Assembly (NCBI GenBank): GCA_035249985.1
Contig: DATFFP010000014.1
Location: 1-64,000 of the forward strand
Source: JAICNG01 sp035249985
GTDB lineage: Bacteria > Gemmatimonadota > Gemmatimonadetes > Gemmatimonadales > Gemmatimonadaceae
Reading direction: 5' to 3'
DNA: 64,000 nucleotides
The notes beneath the pieces were generated by a model. That model was not told the DNA's origin, did no database searches, and worked only from the letters and a program-made list of their open reading frames with translations. This document shows, one piece after another, positions 17,404 to 25,668 of this stretch (position 1 is its first letter; each line of letters begins with the position of its first letter). The translations under genes and the position numbers were made by a program.

Positions 17404-17760
17404 ATGTACGATCTGATCCTCAAGCGCTTCGACACCCCTGACGAGGTCCGCAACTTCGAGAAAGGGCGGTTCGAGCTCGTCTCACTGGGCGGGATGACCA
17501 TCGGCCGGGCGACCTACGAGCCGGGCTGGCGGTGGTCGGTGCACGTGGGACCGACGGTGGGAGCTAGCCGCTGCCACGTCGAGCACGTGGGCCTCGTCAT
17601 CTCGGGTCACGCCACTGTGGAGTTCGCCGATGGCAAGGTGCACGACCTCCTGCCGGGGACGCTCTTCCACGTGCCCCCCGATCCGCATGACAGCTGGGTC
17701 GTTGGGAACGAGCTCTACGTGTCGTTGCATTTTCTGGGAGCCGGGACCTACGCGAAATGA
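17404..17760 (+). CDS. Single-domain cupin protein
   Basis: 118 residues, a small RmlC-like cupin. Cupin motif 1 is seen around RCHVEHVGLVISGHATVEFADG and motif 2 around HVPPDPHDSWVVG, with His residues available for a metal. Starts at ATG 17404 (MYDLILKRFD). Isolated between two minus-strand lipoprotein genes. Probably a cytoplasmic small-molecule-binding or regulatory protein; specific function not determinable. Confidence 0.8.
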   Translation: MYDLILKRFDTPDEVRNFEKGRFELVSLGGMTIGRATYEPGWRWSVHVGPTVGASRCHVEHVGLVISGHATVEFADGKVHDLLPGTLFHVPPDPHDSWVVGNELYVSLHFLGAGTYAK

Positions 17761-17783
17761 GGCAACGGACGACCTCGGCCTCC

Positions 17784-18536
17784 TCACCTCCATCGCGCCG
17801 GATCAAACACGGAATCCGCGACCGGCATGCCCGTCCTGATCTCGGTGTACTCCTCGAGGAAATCCCGCGCGCCGTCGATCAGGAATTCCACCTCGGGCGA
17901 TAGCCACGCCTCGCCCACCTGGTAATAGCGGTTGAAGCGGATCTCGGAGGTTTTCGTGGTGTCGCGACGTGAGGGCTCCATCATTCGCACGAAGACCAGA
18001 CGGTCGCGATCGATCCAGAACTGGCGGCTGCGCACATCGCCGGCGGCGGCCCCGACCACGTACGCGGGCCGGCCCTGCCAGGTCGCCTCGTGCATGCGCG
18101 AGAGATCGAAGCCAATCTCGCGGAGCCCGGCGATCGAGCGCTCGACGGGAATGAAGTACACATCGAATCCGAGCAGCAGCAGCGGATGCGGCGCCCGCGC
18201 CTGCCTCACGAGCCGGCCGCTGTTGAAGACGTAGACGGTGTCGTTGCGATAGATGTTGCCATTGCCGTTCGCGCGCGGCTCCACGTCGATGCGCAGCTTG
18301 CCCGGGAAGCTCAGCACCTCGCTCCACGTCGACGTGTCGGTTCGACCCTCGCCGAGATACCGCGTGTTCTTCTGCACGAACGCGAGCGTGGGATACCATT
18401 TGCCCGCATACCGATCGTGCATCGCCGCCACGAGCTGCTCGGCGGTGGTGATGGAGGGCGCGGCGGGCGTCGGCGGGGGCGCGGGCTGGGGAGCGCAGGC
18501 GACGAGGATGAGCGCGGTTATGGCGAAGGTGCGCAT
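17784..18536 (-). CDS. Putative lipoprotein of LolA/LppX-like fold
   Basis: 250 residues. Very short lipoprotein signal (MRTFAITALILVAC), then a Pro-rich linker (APPPTPAAPS). The body opens with a helix (TAEQLVAAMHDRYAGKW) and alternating strands (STWSEVLSFPGKLRIDV, TVYVFNSGRLV, EIRFNRYYQ), a pattern seen in LolA-like outer-membrane lipoprotein-sorting domains. No catalytic residues visible. Likely periplasmic-facing. The gene is downstream of the penicillin-binding protein on the same strand but separated by a strong hairpin. Confidence 0.65.
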   Translation of the reverse strand: MRTFAITALILVACAPQPAPPPTPAAPSITTAEQLVAAMHDRYAGKWYPTLAFVQKNTRYLGEGRTDTSTWSEVLSFPGKLRIDVEPRANGNGNIYRNDTVYVFNSGRLVRQARAPHPLLLLGFDVYFIPVERSIAGLREIGFDLSRMHEATWQGRPAYVVGAAAGDVRSRQFWIDRDRLVFVRMMEPSRRDTTKTSEIRFNRYYQVGEAWLSPEVEFLIDGARDFLEEYTEIRTGMPVADSVFDPARWR

Positions 18537-18551
18537 GTAGGTGTCGTGTAG

Positions 18552-18656
18552 GGAACGGCAAAGATGACAGAGTTCAGAATACAGAATTCAGAATTCAGCA
18601 ACGACTTCTCCGAATTCTGAATTCTGTATTCTGAACTCTGTCATCTTTGCCGTTCC
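18552..18656. repeat. Word hairpin A, copy 1 (CTGWATT words with fixed cap)
   Basis: A perfect 45-bp stem (18552-18596 with 18612-18656) with a 15-nt loop. From the base: a fixed cap (AACGGCAAAGATGACAG), then heptamer words of the type CTGAATT/CTGTATT/CTGAACT. It separates the PBP gene's 3' end from the 5' end of the lipoprotein gene on the minus strand. Confidence 0.95.
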
Positions 18657-18678
18657 AGGTCGTTACAGAGAAACGATC

Positions 18679-20691
18679 TCATTCGCCACCCAGGGGTCCG
18701 TACTGAAAAACCATCCAGGGAGTCGGCCGCAGCTCGATCGGCTCCGTGCCCTCGAGAAAGTACTCGACGTACCGGCGCTCTTCCGGCGTGAACGCGTCGG
18801 CGAGCAAACCGGTCGCGCGGTCCAGCTCCGCCGACACGAGTCCCGCGGGCGGCGTCCATGTCCCGACCGCCCTGCCCTCGTAGTACTTCGCGATCATTTG
18901 GCCGAAGATGGGTGCAGCATAGGTACCGCCGCCGGCGCCGCGCGCGATCGGCCGCGGCCGATCGAAGCCGAGCCAGACGCCCGCGACGAGCTCGGGCGTC
19001 ATTCCCACGAACCAGACGTCGGTGTTGTCGTTGGTCGTGCCCGTCTTTCCCGCCACCGGAACGCGCGGATCCACCAGCCGTCGCACCCACGAGCCCGTTC
19101 CGCGCTCCACCGCCTCGCGCATCATGTCGCGAACGATGAACGCGACGCGCGGGTCGATCGCCAGCGATGGCGGGCTCGGCTCCGGCGCCCACACGGTGCG
19201 ACCGGTGCGGTCCTCGATGCGCGTGATGTACCGAGGCTCCACCGCCACGCCTAACGTCGCAAACGCCGAATACGCGGCGACGAGCTCGATCGGACGAAGC
19301 GAGGATGCCCCAATCGCCGAGGACGGCACCGGCACCACCGGGGACTCGATGCCCATGCGCCGCGAGAACGACCCAACGGAGTCCATTCCGACCAGCTGCC
19401 CGAGCTGCACGGCGACCGGATTGCGCGAGCGAACCAGCGCCTCACGCACGGTGATGGGGCCGAGGAACTCGTCGTCCGCGTTGCGCGGCTCGTACATCGT
19501 GCCATCGGGGAGCGGAATCGCGAGCGCCGTATCGGGGACGATCGCGTTCGCCGGAATGCTGTCGGTCACCGCCGCCGCGTAGACGATCGGCTTGAACGCC
19601 GAGCCCGGCTGTCGCACGCCGTTGACGGCTCGATTGAATGGCGACTCCGCATAGTCACGCCCGCCAACGAGCGCACGCACCTCGCCAGTGAGCGCGTCGA
19701 GCGACACCACCATCCCCTGCAGGTAATCGGTCTGTCCGCGAGTGCGTTTCTCGTACGTGGGCTGCCCGTATCCGGGCAGGCCTTCGACGCGCCGCGTGCC
19801 CTCAGTGAGGGCCTCGACCGCAGCACTCTGCAGTGCGGCGTCGAGCGTAGTCACGATTCGATATCCGCCGTTCATTACGGGCACGCCCGCGCGCTCCGCG
19901 TGTGAGCGAACCACGTCGACGAAGTAGGGCGACGGCGCCGACATCCCCATGTTCGGAGCCACGACCAGGGGGCGCTTTCGCGCCGCATCCGCTTGTGCGC
20001 GCGTGATGAAGCTATTCGCCGCCATCCGACCGAGCACTTCATCGCGCCGACTCTTCGCGCGATCGGGGTGGCGAATCGGATCGTAGATCGCCGGTCCCTT
20101 GGGAAGCGCCGCGAGCGTTGCTGCTTCCTCGAGCGTCAGCCGCGAGGCGGTCTTGCCGAAGTAGTGACGCGCCGCGGCTTCGATGCCATACCAGCCGTGG
20201 CCAAACGAGATCTGGTTGAGGTACGCCTCCAGGATCTCATCCTTGGTATAGCGCTTCTCCATCTCGATCGCGGCCCGCTGCTCGCGCACCTTCCGGCTGA
20301 GCGACCGGTCTCGGCGGTCGATCTCCTCCGGATGCATGTTGCCGACGAGCTGCTGCGTGATGGTGCTCGCGCCACGCGGTGACCCGGTGACGGCGTCCTT
20401 GATCGCGCCGGCGATGCCGATCACGTCGACGCCGCCATGCTCGTAGAAGCGATGGTCCTCGATCGCCACGAACGCCTGCGGCACGTACTTCGGCAGCGAC
20501 TTGATCGAGACCGACGTACGCCATTCCTTGCCGATCTCTCCGATCAGCGAGCCGTCGCGCGCAACGACGAGCGACGACTGTGGCGGCTGGATGAGCCGCC
20601 ACGGCTCGGTGCTCTCGGCGTCTTGGGCCGACAGCGCGGGCGCGAAAAGCGCTGCCAGCAGGAGTAAGCGAGGATTGATCACGCAGCTCAT
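18679..20691 (-). CDS. Class A penicillin-binding protein (peptidoglycan glycosyltransferase/transpeptidase)
   Basis: 670 residues. N-terminal signal-like helix (LLLLAALFAPALSAQ), with no cytoplasmic tail. GT51 domain about 60-230: EDHRFYEHGGVD with the catalytic Glu, GASTITQQL, and RKVREQRAAIEME. Transpeptidase domain about 310-600: SxxK in GSAFKPIVY, SxN in VRSRNPV, and KTGTTNDN. It polymerises and cross-links peptidoglycan in the periplasm. The leader ends Ala-Gln and looks cleavable rather than the usual uncleaved anchor, which is odd for this class. Divergent from the hydrolase gene at 20784. Confidence 0.93.
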   Translation of the reverse strand: MSCVINPRLLLLAALFAPALSAQDAESTEPWRLIQPPQSSLVVARDGSLIGEIGKEWRTSVSIKSLPKYVPQAFVAIEDHRFYEHGGVDVIGIAGAIKDAVTGSPRGASTITQQLVGNMHPEEIDRRDRSLSRKVREQRAAIEMEKRYTKDEILEAYLNQISFGHGWYGIEAAARHYFGKTASRLTLEEAATLAALPKGPAIYDPIRHPDRAKSRRDEVLGRMAANSFITRAQADAARKRPLVVAPNMGMSAPSPYFVDVVRSHAERAGVPVMNGGYRIVTTLDAALQSAAVEALTEGTRRVEGLPGYGQPTYEKRTRGQTDYLQGMVVSLDALTGEVRALVGGRDYAESPFNRAVNGVRQPGSAFKPIVYAAAVTDSIPANAIVPDTALAIPLPDGTMYEPRNADDEFLGPITVREALVRSRNPVAVQLGQLVGMDSVGSFSRRMGIESPVVPVPSSAIGASSLRPIELVAAYSAFATLGVAVEPRYITRIEDRTGRTVWAPEPSPPSLAIDPRVAFIVRDMMREAVERGTGSWVRRLVDPRVPVAGKTGTTNDNTDVWFVGMTPELVAGVWLGFDRPRPIARGAGGGTYAAPIFGQMIAKYYEGRAVGTWTPPAGLVSAELDRATGLLADAFTPEERRYVEYFLEGTEPIELRPTPWMVFQYGPLGGE

Positions 20692-20783
20692 CGTCTGGAA
20701 AAATACCCCGAAGGGACCCGAATGGTATCAGCGCGCCCAGCCGATGCCTTGTGACGATCGACACGCCCGGTGAGGATTGAGTG

Positions 20784-22208
20784 ATGACCACGCTCGGACG
20801 TCACGCTCATTGGGTCGCGGCGATCTTCGCCATCGGGGCTTCTGCGGGAAGCACTGCTTTTGCCCAGGGGGCACCATGTCGGGTCGCGGGCCTCGACGAG
20901 CAGGTACGCTGCGGAACGGTGGAGGTTCCGGAAAATCGCGCGGCGAGCGGCAGCCGTACGATCTCGCTTCGCGTCGTCATCCTCCCCTCACGCGCCCCGA
21001 CCGGCACCCCTCGGCACGCTCTCTTCTATGTCGTCGGTGGGCCGGGATTGGCTGCCACGACGCTCGCCGACCTCGTGGCGACCACACACGCGACGACTCG
21101 AGCGACACACGACATTGTGCTCGTCGACCAGCGCGGCACCGGTGGCTCCAACGCCCTTCGCTGCGGCCTTTATGGAGGCGTCGGTGACGTCGCGACGTAC
21201 CTGAGCCACCAGTTTCCGGTGGATTCCCTGCGTGCGTGCGCCGCGCGCCTCGCCCGTGGAGCCGATCTTACCCAGTATACGACCGCGAATGCCGCCGACG
21301 ATCTCGAGGCGGTACGCGCCTGGCTCGACGTTCCACGCATCGATCTCGACGCCAGCGCCTACGGCACGCGCGTCGCCCTCGAGTATCTCGCCCGGTACGG
21401 GCCGCGACTGCGCTCTGTCGTGCTGCAGGGAGCGATTCCCATCGACGTTTCGCTGGCCCGGACATCAGCGCGTGATGCACAGAGTGCCCTCGACCGCGTT
21501 TTGACGGACTGTGCAGCCGACCCGTTCTGTCGCACGTCCTTCCCCGCATTGCGGCGTGAGCTGAGCACACTGTTGGCGCGCTTCGACCGGGGTCCGCTGA
21601 CTGTCCGCGTGGAGCATCCCCGGTCGAAGGACACCGTGACGGTGGCGTTGACGCGCGACGTCTTCGCCGATCGCCTCCGCATTATGCTCTACTCGACGCG
21701 GCTGTCGCGCCGGATCCCGATCGTTCTGCACCGCGCGCACGAAGGCGACTGGACGCCGTTCGTTGCGCTCGCGTACGAGCTGAGCCGCGTGGTCTTCGAC
21801 CAGCTCGACGTGGGCGCCCACTTGAGCGCCGCATGCGTCGAGGACATGACCCCCTCCCCGGACACCCGCGGCACCTTCCTCGGCGACTACCGCCTGCGGA
21901 TGTATCGGGCAGCGTGCGCGGTGTGGCCACATGCGCGGGCGCCGGACACCGGCGGCGCCGTGACGTCGAGCGTACCGGTACTGCTCGTCACCGGCGCGCT
22001 CGATCCGGTGACCCCGCCGCGATTCGCCGAGGCGGTCGCTCGAGGAATGCCTAACGCGCGAGTGCTGGTGGCGCCAGGCATGGCGCACGCTGGGGCGGAT
22101 CCCTGCGTCGAAGGAATCGTCGCGCAGTTCATCGGGCGTGGCTCACTTCAGGGAGTAGACACGGGCTGCGTCACCGCGATCAAGCCTCCACCCTTCGTTA
22201 CCAGGTGA
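20784..22208 (+). CDS. S33-like alpha/beta hydrolase (tripeptidyl aminopeptidase family) with missing nucleophile
   Basis: 474 residues. Signal peptide (ASAGSTAFAQ). The fold is clear: oxyanion loop VVGGPG, LVDQRGTGGSN, the elbow region, and a late Asp (TGALDPVTPP) and His (APGMAHAGAD). At the nucleophile elbow, where the family has Gly-x-Ser-Tyr-Gly, this protein reads Ala-Ser-Ala-Tyr-Gly (ASAYGTRVALEY), so the catalytic Ser is Ala and a Ser sits one residue earlier. The protein may be inactive or use altered chemistry. ATG 20784 (GTGAGG upstream) is preferred to GTG 20781. The stop codon merges with a hairpin cap. Confidence 0.82.
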   Translation: MTTLGRHAHWVAAIFAIGASAGSTAFAQGAPCRVAGLDEQVRCGTVEVPENRAASGSRTISLRVVILPSRAPTGTPRHALFYVVGGPGLAATTLADLVATTHATTRATHDIVLVDQRGTGGSNALRCGLYGGVGDVATYLSHQFPVDSLRACAARLARGADLTQYTTANAADDLEAVRAWLDVPRIDLDASAYGTRVALEYLARYGPRLRSVVLQGAIPIDVSLARTSARDAQSALDRVLTDCAADPFCRTSFPALRRELSTLLARFDRGPLTVRVEHPRSKDTVTVALTRDVFADRLRIMLYSTRLSRRIPIVLHRAHEGDWTPFVALAYELSRVVFDQLDVGAHLSAACVEDMTPSPDTRGTFLGDYRLRMYRAACAVWPHARAPDTGGAVTSSVPVLLVTGALDPVTPPRFAEAVARGMPNARVLVAPGMAHAGADPCVEGIVAQFIGRGSLQGVDTGCVTAIKPPPFVTR

Positions 22209-22307
22209 ACGGCAAAGATGACAGAATACAGAATACAGAATTCAGAATTCAGTAACGACTGGTGAATTCTGTATTCTGTATTCTGAATTCTGTCATCTTT
22301 GCCGTTC
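22207..22307. repeat. Word hairpin A, copy 2
   Basis: The cap (GAACGGCAAAGATGACAG) begins within the TGA stop of the hydrolase gene. Each arm has four heptamer words of CTGAATT or CTGTATT type, but word order differs between the arms, so A/T mismatches fall at the fourth base of words. Arms about 22207-22252 and 22264-22307. Confidence 0.95.
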
Positions 22308-22356
22308 CAGACCCCGAAGCTGGCCCCTCACGGCGATCTCCACCATCTTTAGCGCG

Positions 22357-24198
22357 ATGCCGCCCCTCGTTCATCTAGCCCTTGCTCAGATCAAGCCCGC
22401 CAAGGGCGACTACGCCGCGAACCTTGCGCGGCTCGGCGAGGTGTTCGCGCAGGTGAATGGCATGCGGCCACGGCCGCAGGTGCTCCACCTCCCCGAGACG
22501 GCGCTCACCGGATACTTCGTCGAGGGCGGCGTGCGCGATCTCGCGGTGACCGCGGGTACGCTCGCGCGCGATCTCCAGGAGACCTGGCGTGGCGCGACGA
22601 ACGGGCTGTCGACGCTCGACGTCGTCGTCGGCTTCTACGAGATCTTTCAGAACACGCTGTTCAACAGCGCCATGTACGTCACGCTCGGTCCGGAGCGACC
22701 CGACGTGCTGCACGTGCACCGCAAGGTGTTCCTGCCAACCTACGGGCTGTTCGATGAAGAGCGGTTCGTCGAGCGCGGTCACGAGTTCCACGCGTTCGAC
22801 ACGTCGTGGGGACGTGCAGCGATTCTCGTCTGCGAGGACGCCTGGCATTCGCTGTCGGCCACGCTCGCGGCGCTCGACGGCGCGCAGGTGATCTTCGTGT
22901 CGAGCGCGGCACCGGCGCGCGGCGCCTGGCCCCGCGACGACGCCATCCCCGGCCCCGCGAGCGTTGCACGATGGGAGCGGCTCATTCGCGACATCGCCGA
23001 GGAGCATGGCGTGTTCGTGTCGTTCGCGAACCTGGCCGGCAGCGAGGGGGGAAAGATCTTCTCCGGCGCGTCGCTCATCACCGGCCCCAAAGGGGACATC
23101 CGCACGCGCGCACCATTGTGGGATGAGGCGCTGGTCACGCTGCCCCTCGACCTCGCCGATCTCACGCGCGCGCGCGCCGACATGCCGCTGCTCGCCGATC
23201 TGCGCACGGCGATGCCGCACCTCATGGAGCGTCTCACGGCCAAGGAGCCTCGGGAGCCGCCGCCCCTCGCCTTCGACCCACCGAGCGAGAATGGGAATCA
23301 CGCGTTGGTGCACCCCGATGCGGAGCCGCCTGCGAGCGGGCCGCTGCGCGTGGTGCAGGTTGCGCCGCTGGAAGGCGCGGGTGGACCGCCGCCGCTCGAC
23401 ATCGACGGCGAGCTCACCGAGAAATGGCTCGTGCACTTCATTCAGGAAGAGGTGCAGCGGCGCGGCTTCTCGAAGGGCATCATCGGCGTGTCCGGCGGTG
23501 TGGACTCGGCCGTCACCGCGTACCTCGCCGCGCGCGCACTCGGCCCCGAGAACGTGATCGGCGTGCGCCTGCCGTACAGCACATCGAGCACGGAGAGTCT
23601 CGAGCACGCGCAGCTCGTCATCGACGCGCTCGGGATCACGGGGCGGACACTGGACATTTCCCCGGCGGTCGACGGCTACCTGAGCGCCGAGGCGGACGCG
23701 TCTCCGGGGCGCCGCGGGAACGTCATGGCGCGCGTGCGCATGATCGCGCTGTTCGACCTGTCGTCGAAGTACCAGGCCATCCCGTTAGGCACGGGCAACA
23801 AGACCGAGCGGCTGTTCGGCTATTTCACCTGGCACGCCGACGACTCACCGCCGGTGAACCCGCTCGGCGATCTCTTCAAGACGCAGGTGTGGCAGCTCGC
23901 ACGACATCTCGGCGTCCCCCAGCCGATCGTCGAGAAGCCGGCCACCGCCGATCTCGTGCACGGCCAAACGGACGAGGGCGATCTCGGGATTACCTACGAG
24001 AAGGCCGACCGAATCCTGCAGTGGCTCTTGAGCGGCTACGCCCCCGCGGAGCTGGTGTCGCGCGGCTTCGAGGCGAAGGAGGTGGAGCTCGTCAGGCAGC
24101 GCCTGGAGGGGACCCACTGGAAGCGGCGGCTGCCCACGGTGGCGATGGTGAGCCCGAATGCGATTGGGGAGAGTTATCTGCGGCCGGTGGATTACTGA
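22357..24198 (+). CDS. nadE: Glutamine-dependent NAD+ synthetase
   Basis: 613 residues. N-terminal nitrilase-type glutaminase domain (about 1-280) with Glu47 (LPETALTGY), Lys123 (HRKVFLPTYG) and Cys159 (VCEDAW). The C-terminal NAD synthetase domain (about 345-613) has the PP-loop SGGVDSA near residue 378, RLPYSTSSTES and GTGNKTERLFGY. It converts nicotinate adenine dinucleotide, ATP and glutamine to NAD+, with ammonia channelled between domains. Cytoplasmic, probably essential. It stands alone between two word hairpins. Length is normal for the bacterial two-domain form. Confidence 0.96.
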   Translation: MPPLVHLALAQIKPAKGDYAANLARLGEVFAQVNGMRPRPQVLHLPETALTGYFVEGGVRDLAVTAGTLARDLQETWRGATNGLSTLDVVVGFYEIFQNTLFNSAMYVTLGPERPDVLHVHRKVFLPTYGLFDEERFVERGHEFHAFDTSWGRAAILVCEDAWHSLSATLAALDGAQVIFVSSAAPARGAWPRDDAIPGPASVARWERLIRDIAEEHGVFVSFANLAGSEGGKIFSGASLITGPKGDIRTRAPLWDEALVTLPLDLADLTRARADMPLLADLRTAMPHLMERLTAKEPREPPPLAFDPPSENGNHALVHPDAEPPASGPLRVVQVAPLEGAGGPPPLDIDGELTEKWLVHFIQEEVQRRGFSKGIIGVSGGVDSAVTAYLAARALGPENVIGVRLPYSTSSTESLEHAQLVIDALGITGRTLDISPAVDGYLSAEADASPGRRGNVMARVRMIALFDLSSKYQAIPLGTGNKTERLFGYFTWHADDSPPVNPLGDLFKTQVWQLARHLGVPQPIVEKPATADLVHGQTDEGDLGITYEKADRILQWLLSGYAPAELVSRGFEAKEVELVRQRLEGTHWKRRLPTVAMVSPNAIGESYLRPVDY

Positions 24199-24205
24199 GC
24201 GGACG

Positions 24206-24336
24206 AGGAGCTGGTGGTCAGGGGTCAGGGATCAGGGGGTGTCAGGGTGAAGGTTGTGAGGAGATGCACGTGCTGTTCTCTCCTCCAACCGATTCCCTGA
24301 CACCCCCTGATCCCTGACCCCTGACCACTAGCTCCT
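24206..24336. repeat. Word hairpin F, copy 1 (GGGTCAG words)
   Basis: Two 42-nt arms (24206-24247 and 24295-24336) differ at one position. Each carries about four GGTCAGG(G)-type words followed by AGCTCCT at the base, with a 47-nt loop. It lies between the convergent stops of nadE and the HNH gene. Confidence 0.95.
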
Positions 24337-24339
24337 ACT

Positions 24340-24741
24340 TCACGCCGCCAAGGCGAGACTGACCGCCCTCCGCGCGCCCCGCTTCAAGGCGCGATGCACC
24401 ACTCGAGCGTAGAGCAGAAAGTTCATTCCCGCCAGCGGGTACCGCACGAAGAAATCGTGCGGCAGCATGTCACCCTTCAGCCGGTTGCACGGGGCGCAGG
24501 CGGCGACGAGGTTGCCGTACGCGGTGATACCGCCCCGCGCGCGGGGGTGCACGTGATCGATGGTCGCATGATCATGCTCGAGCCAGGCGCCGCAGTACAC
24601 GCAGCGCCGGCCACAGTCGCGCATTACGGCGCGCTTGAGCGCTCGCTTGAAATCGACGTGGCGAAGGTGGGAACGACGCCGCCGGAGAAGTCCACGCGGC
24701 GCGCGGGGGAGGCAGATGCGATGAATGCCGTGCCGAGACAT
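24340..24741 (-). CDS. Small HNH endonuclease-domain protein
   Basis: 133 residues from ATG 24741, which has GAGGTG just upstream. The basic N-terminus (about 1-30, LRRRRSHLRHV) precedes an HNH domain with the zinc pairs CVYCG and CAPCN, and the core IDHVHPRARGG and AYGNLVAACAPCNRLKGD. HNH domains bind a metal and cut DNA, but small stand-alone copies like this are common in bacterial genomes without a known partner. A second, distantly similar copy is at 36102. The region from 24742 to 25026 shows no gene. Confidence 0.85.
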   Translation of the reverse strand: MSRHGIHRICLPRAPRGLLRRRRSHLRHVDFKRALKRAVMRDCGRRCVYCGAWLEHDHATIDHVHPRARGGITAYGNLVAACAPCNRLKGDMLPHDFFVRYPLAGMNFLLYARVVHRALKRGARRAVSLALAA

Positions 24742-25026
24742 TGCACCTCGCCGAAATGCACGTCGCCCCGCGCCGGATGGGGAACCCGGGCGGGGCGATG
24801 TGTCGTGGTGGGTGGGGCGCACCAGCGCGCGGCGACGACGGTTGGCCGACGGTGTTCCGGGTCGGACGAGGGTCGTCGATCGACGCTCATGAGCCTCCAG
24901 TCGTTGATCGGCCGCGGGTGCCCACTGGGCAGGCCGCGCGCCTTACGAATGCGGAGCGGAACGTCGGGGCGCAAGGGCGCGGCGCGTCCGCCTTTCATAT
25001 TTTCGACGGTGGCATCCCGAAAAAGG

Positions 25027-25512
25027 TCACGGAACCGCCGCCGCCTGGCGCGGGGTCGGACGCGTGCGCGTGGGATCTCGTAACGCGCCAATGATCCTCG
25101 CCGCCGTCATGTCCAGCACCGTGCGGTCGGGGGCATCGGCTTCCGCGAACGGCAGCCGGACGTCGAACCCGTCGCCCTGACGGCGCGGAATCAGGTGGAT
25201 GTGAAAGTGATACACATCCTGCCCCGCCGCGGCTCCGCTGGAGACGATGACGTTCATCCCGTCCGCCCCCGACACCTTGCGAATGGCCGGCGCCAGCTCC
25301 ATCGCCACCTCGAACAGGTGCGTTCCGAGACTCTTCGGCAGGTCGAGGAAGGACTCGAAGTGTTGCCGCGAGACGACAAGAACGTGGCCCGCGTTCACCG
25401 GCTGAATATCCATGAACGCGATGGACTCGGTGTCCTCGTAGCACACCGAGACCTCGGCGGCACCTTTGACTATGTCGCAAAAAATGCAGTGCGTGACCGG
25501 TGACGTGCTCAT
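25027..25512 (-). CDS. HIT-family nucleotide hydrolase/transferase
   Basis: 161 residues. The histidine triad is clear: YHFHIHLIPR. Other landmarks are the N-terminal CIFCDIVKG (zinc-type Hint/HinT cysteines), SIAFMDIQPVNAGHVLVV and FDLPKSLG-like segments. HIT proteins hydrolyse nucleotide phosphoramidates or dinucleotide polyphosphates in the cytoplasm. The C-terminal about 40 residues form an extension rich in Arg/Pro/Ala beyond the core. ATG 25512 follows GAGGGG. Divergent from the E1 gene at 25669. Confidence 0.9.
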   Translation of the reverse strand: MSTSPVTHCIFCDIVKGAAEVSVCYEDTESIAFMDIQPVNAGHVLVVSRQHFESFLDLPKSLGTHLFEVAMELAPAIRKVSGADGMNVIVSSGAAAGQDVYHFHIHLIPRRQGDGFDVRLPFAEADAPDRTVLDMTAARIIGALRDPTRTRPTPRQAAAVP

Positions 25513-25522
25513 GGGGGCCCCT

Positions 25523-25616
25523 CGGACGATTGCGGATTGCGGATTGCTGATTGCGTATGAGACCTTTCGCGGGGTCCGCCATTCGGGCCCTGCAGAGGGT
25601 CTCATTCGCAATCCGC
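25523..25616. repeat. Word hairpin H (ATTGCGG words), degenerate
   Basis: Arm 1 has four ATTGCGG-type heptamers followed by TATGAGACC. Arm 2 (GGTCTCATTCGCAATCCGC) is its imperfect reverse complement. It sits in the divergent gap between the HIT gene and the E1 gene, so it is not at a 3' end. Confidence 0.75.
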
Positions 25617-25668
25617 ATTCCGCGGGCGCCCCTGGGGCAGCCGCAATCCCAGCACTATCTTCGTTGAC

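Noticed and set aside
24340..24741. HNH protein as part of a restriction or phage module
   Set aside because: No methyltransferase, terminase or capsid genes nearby; both HNH proteins are isolated among housekeeping genes.
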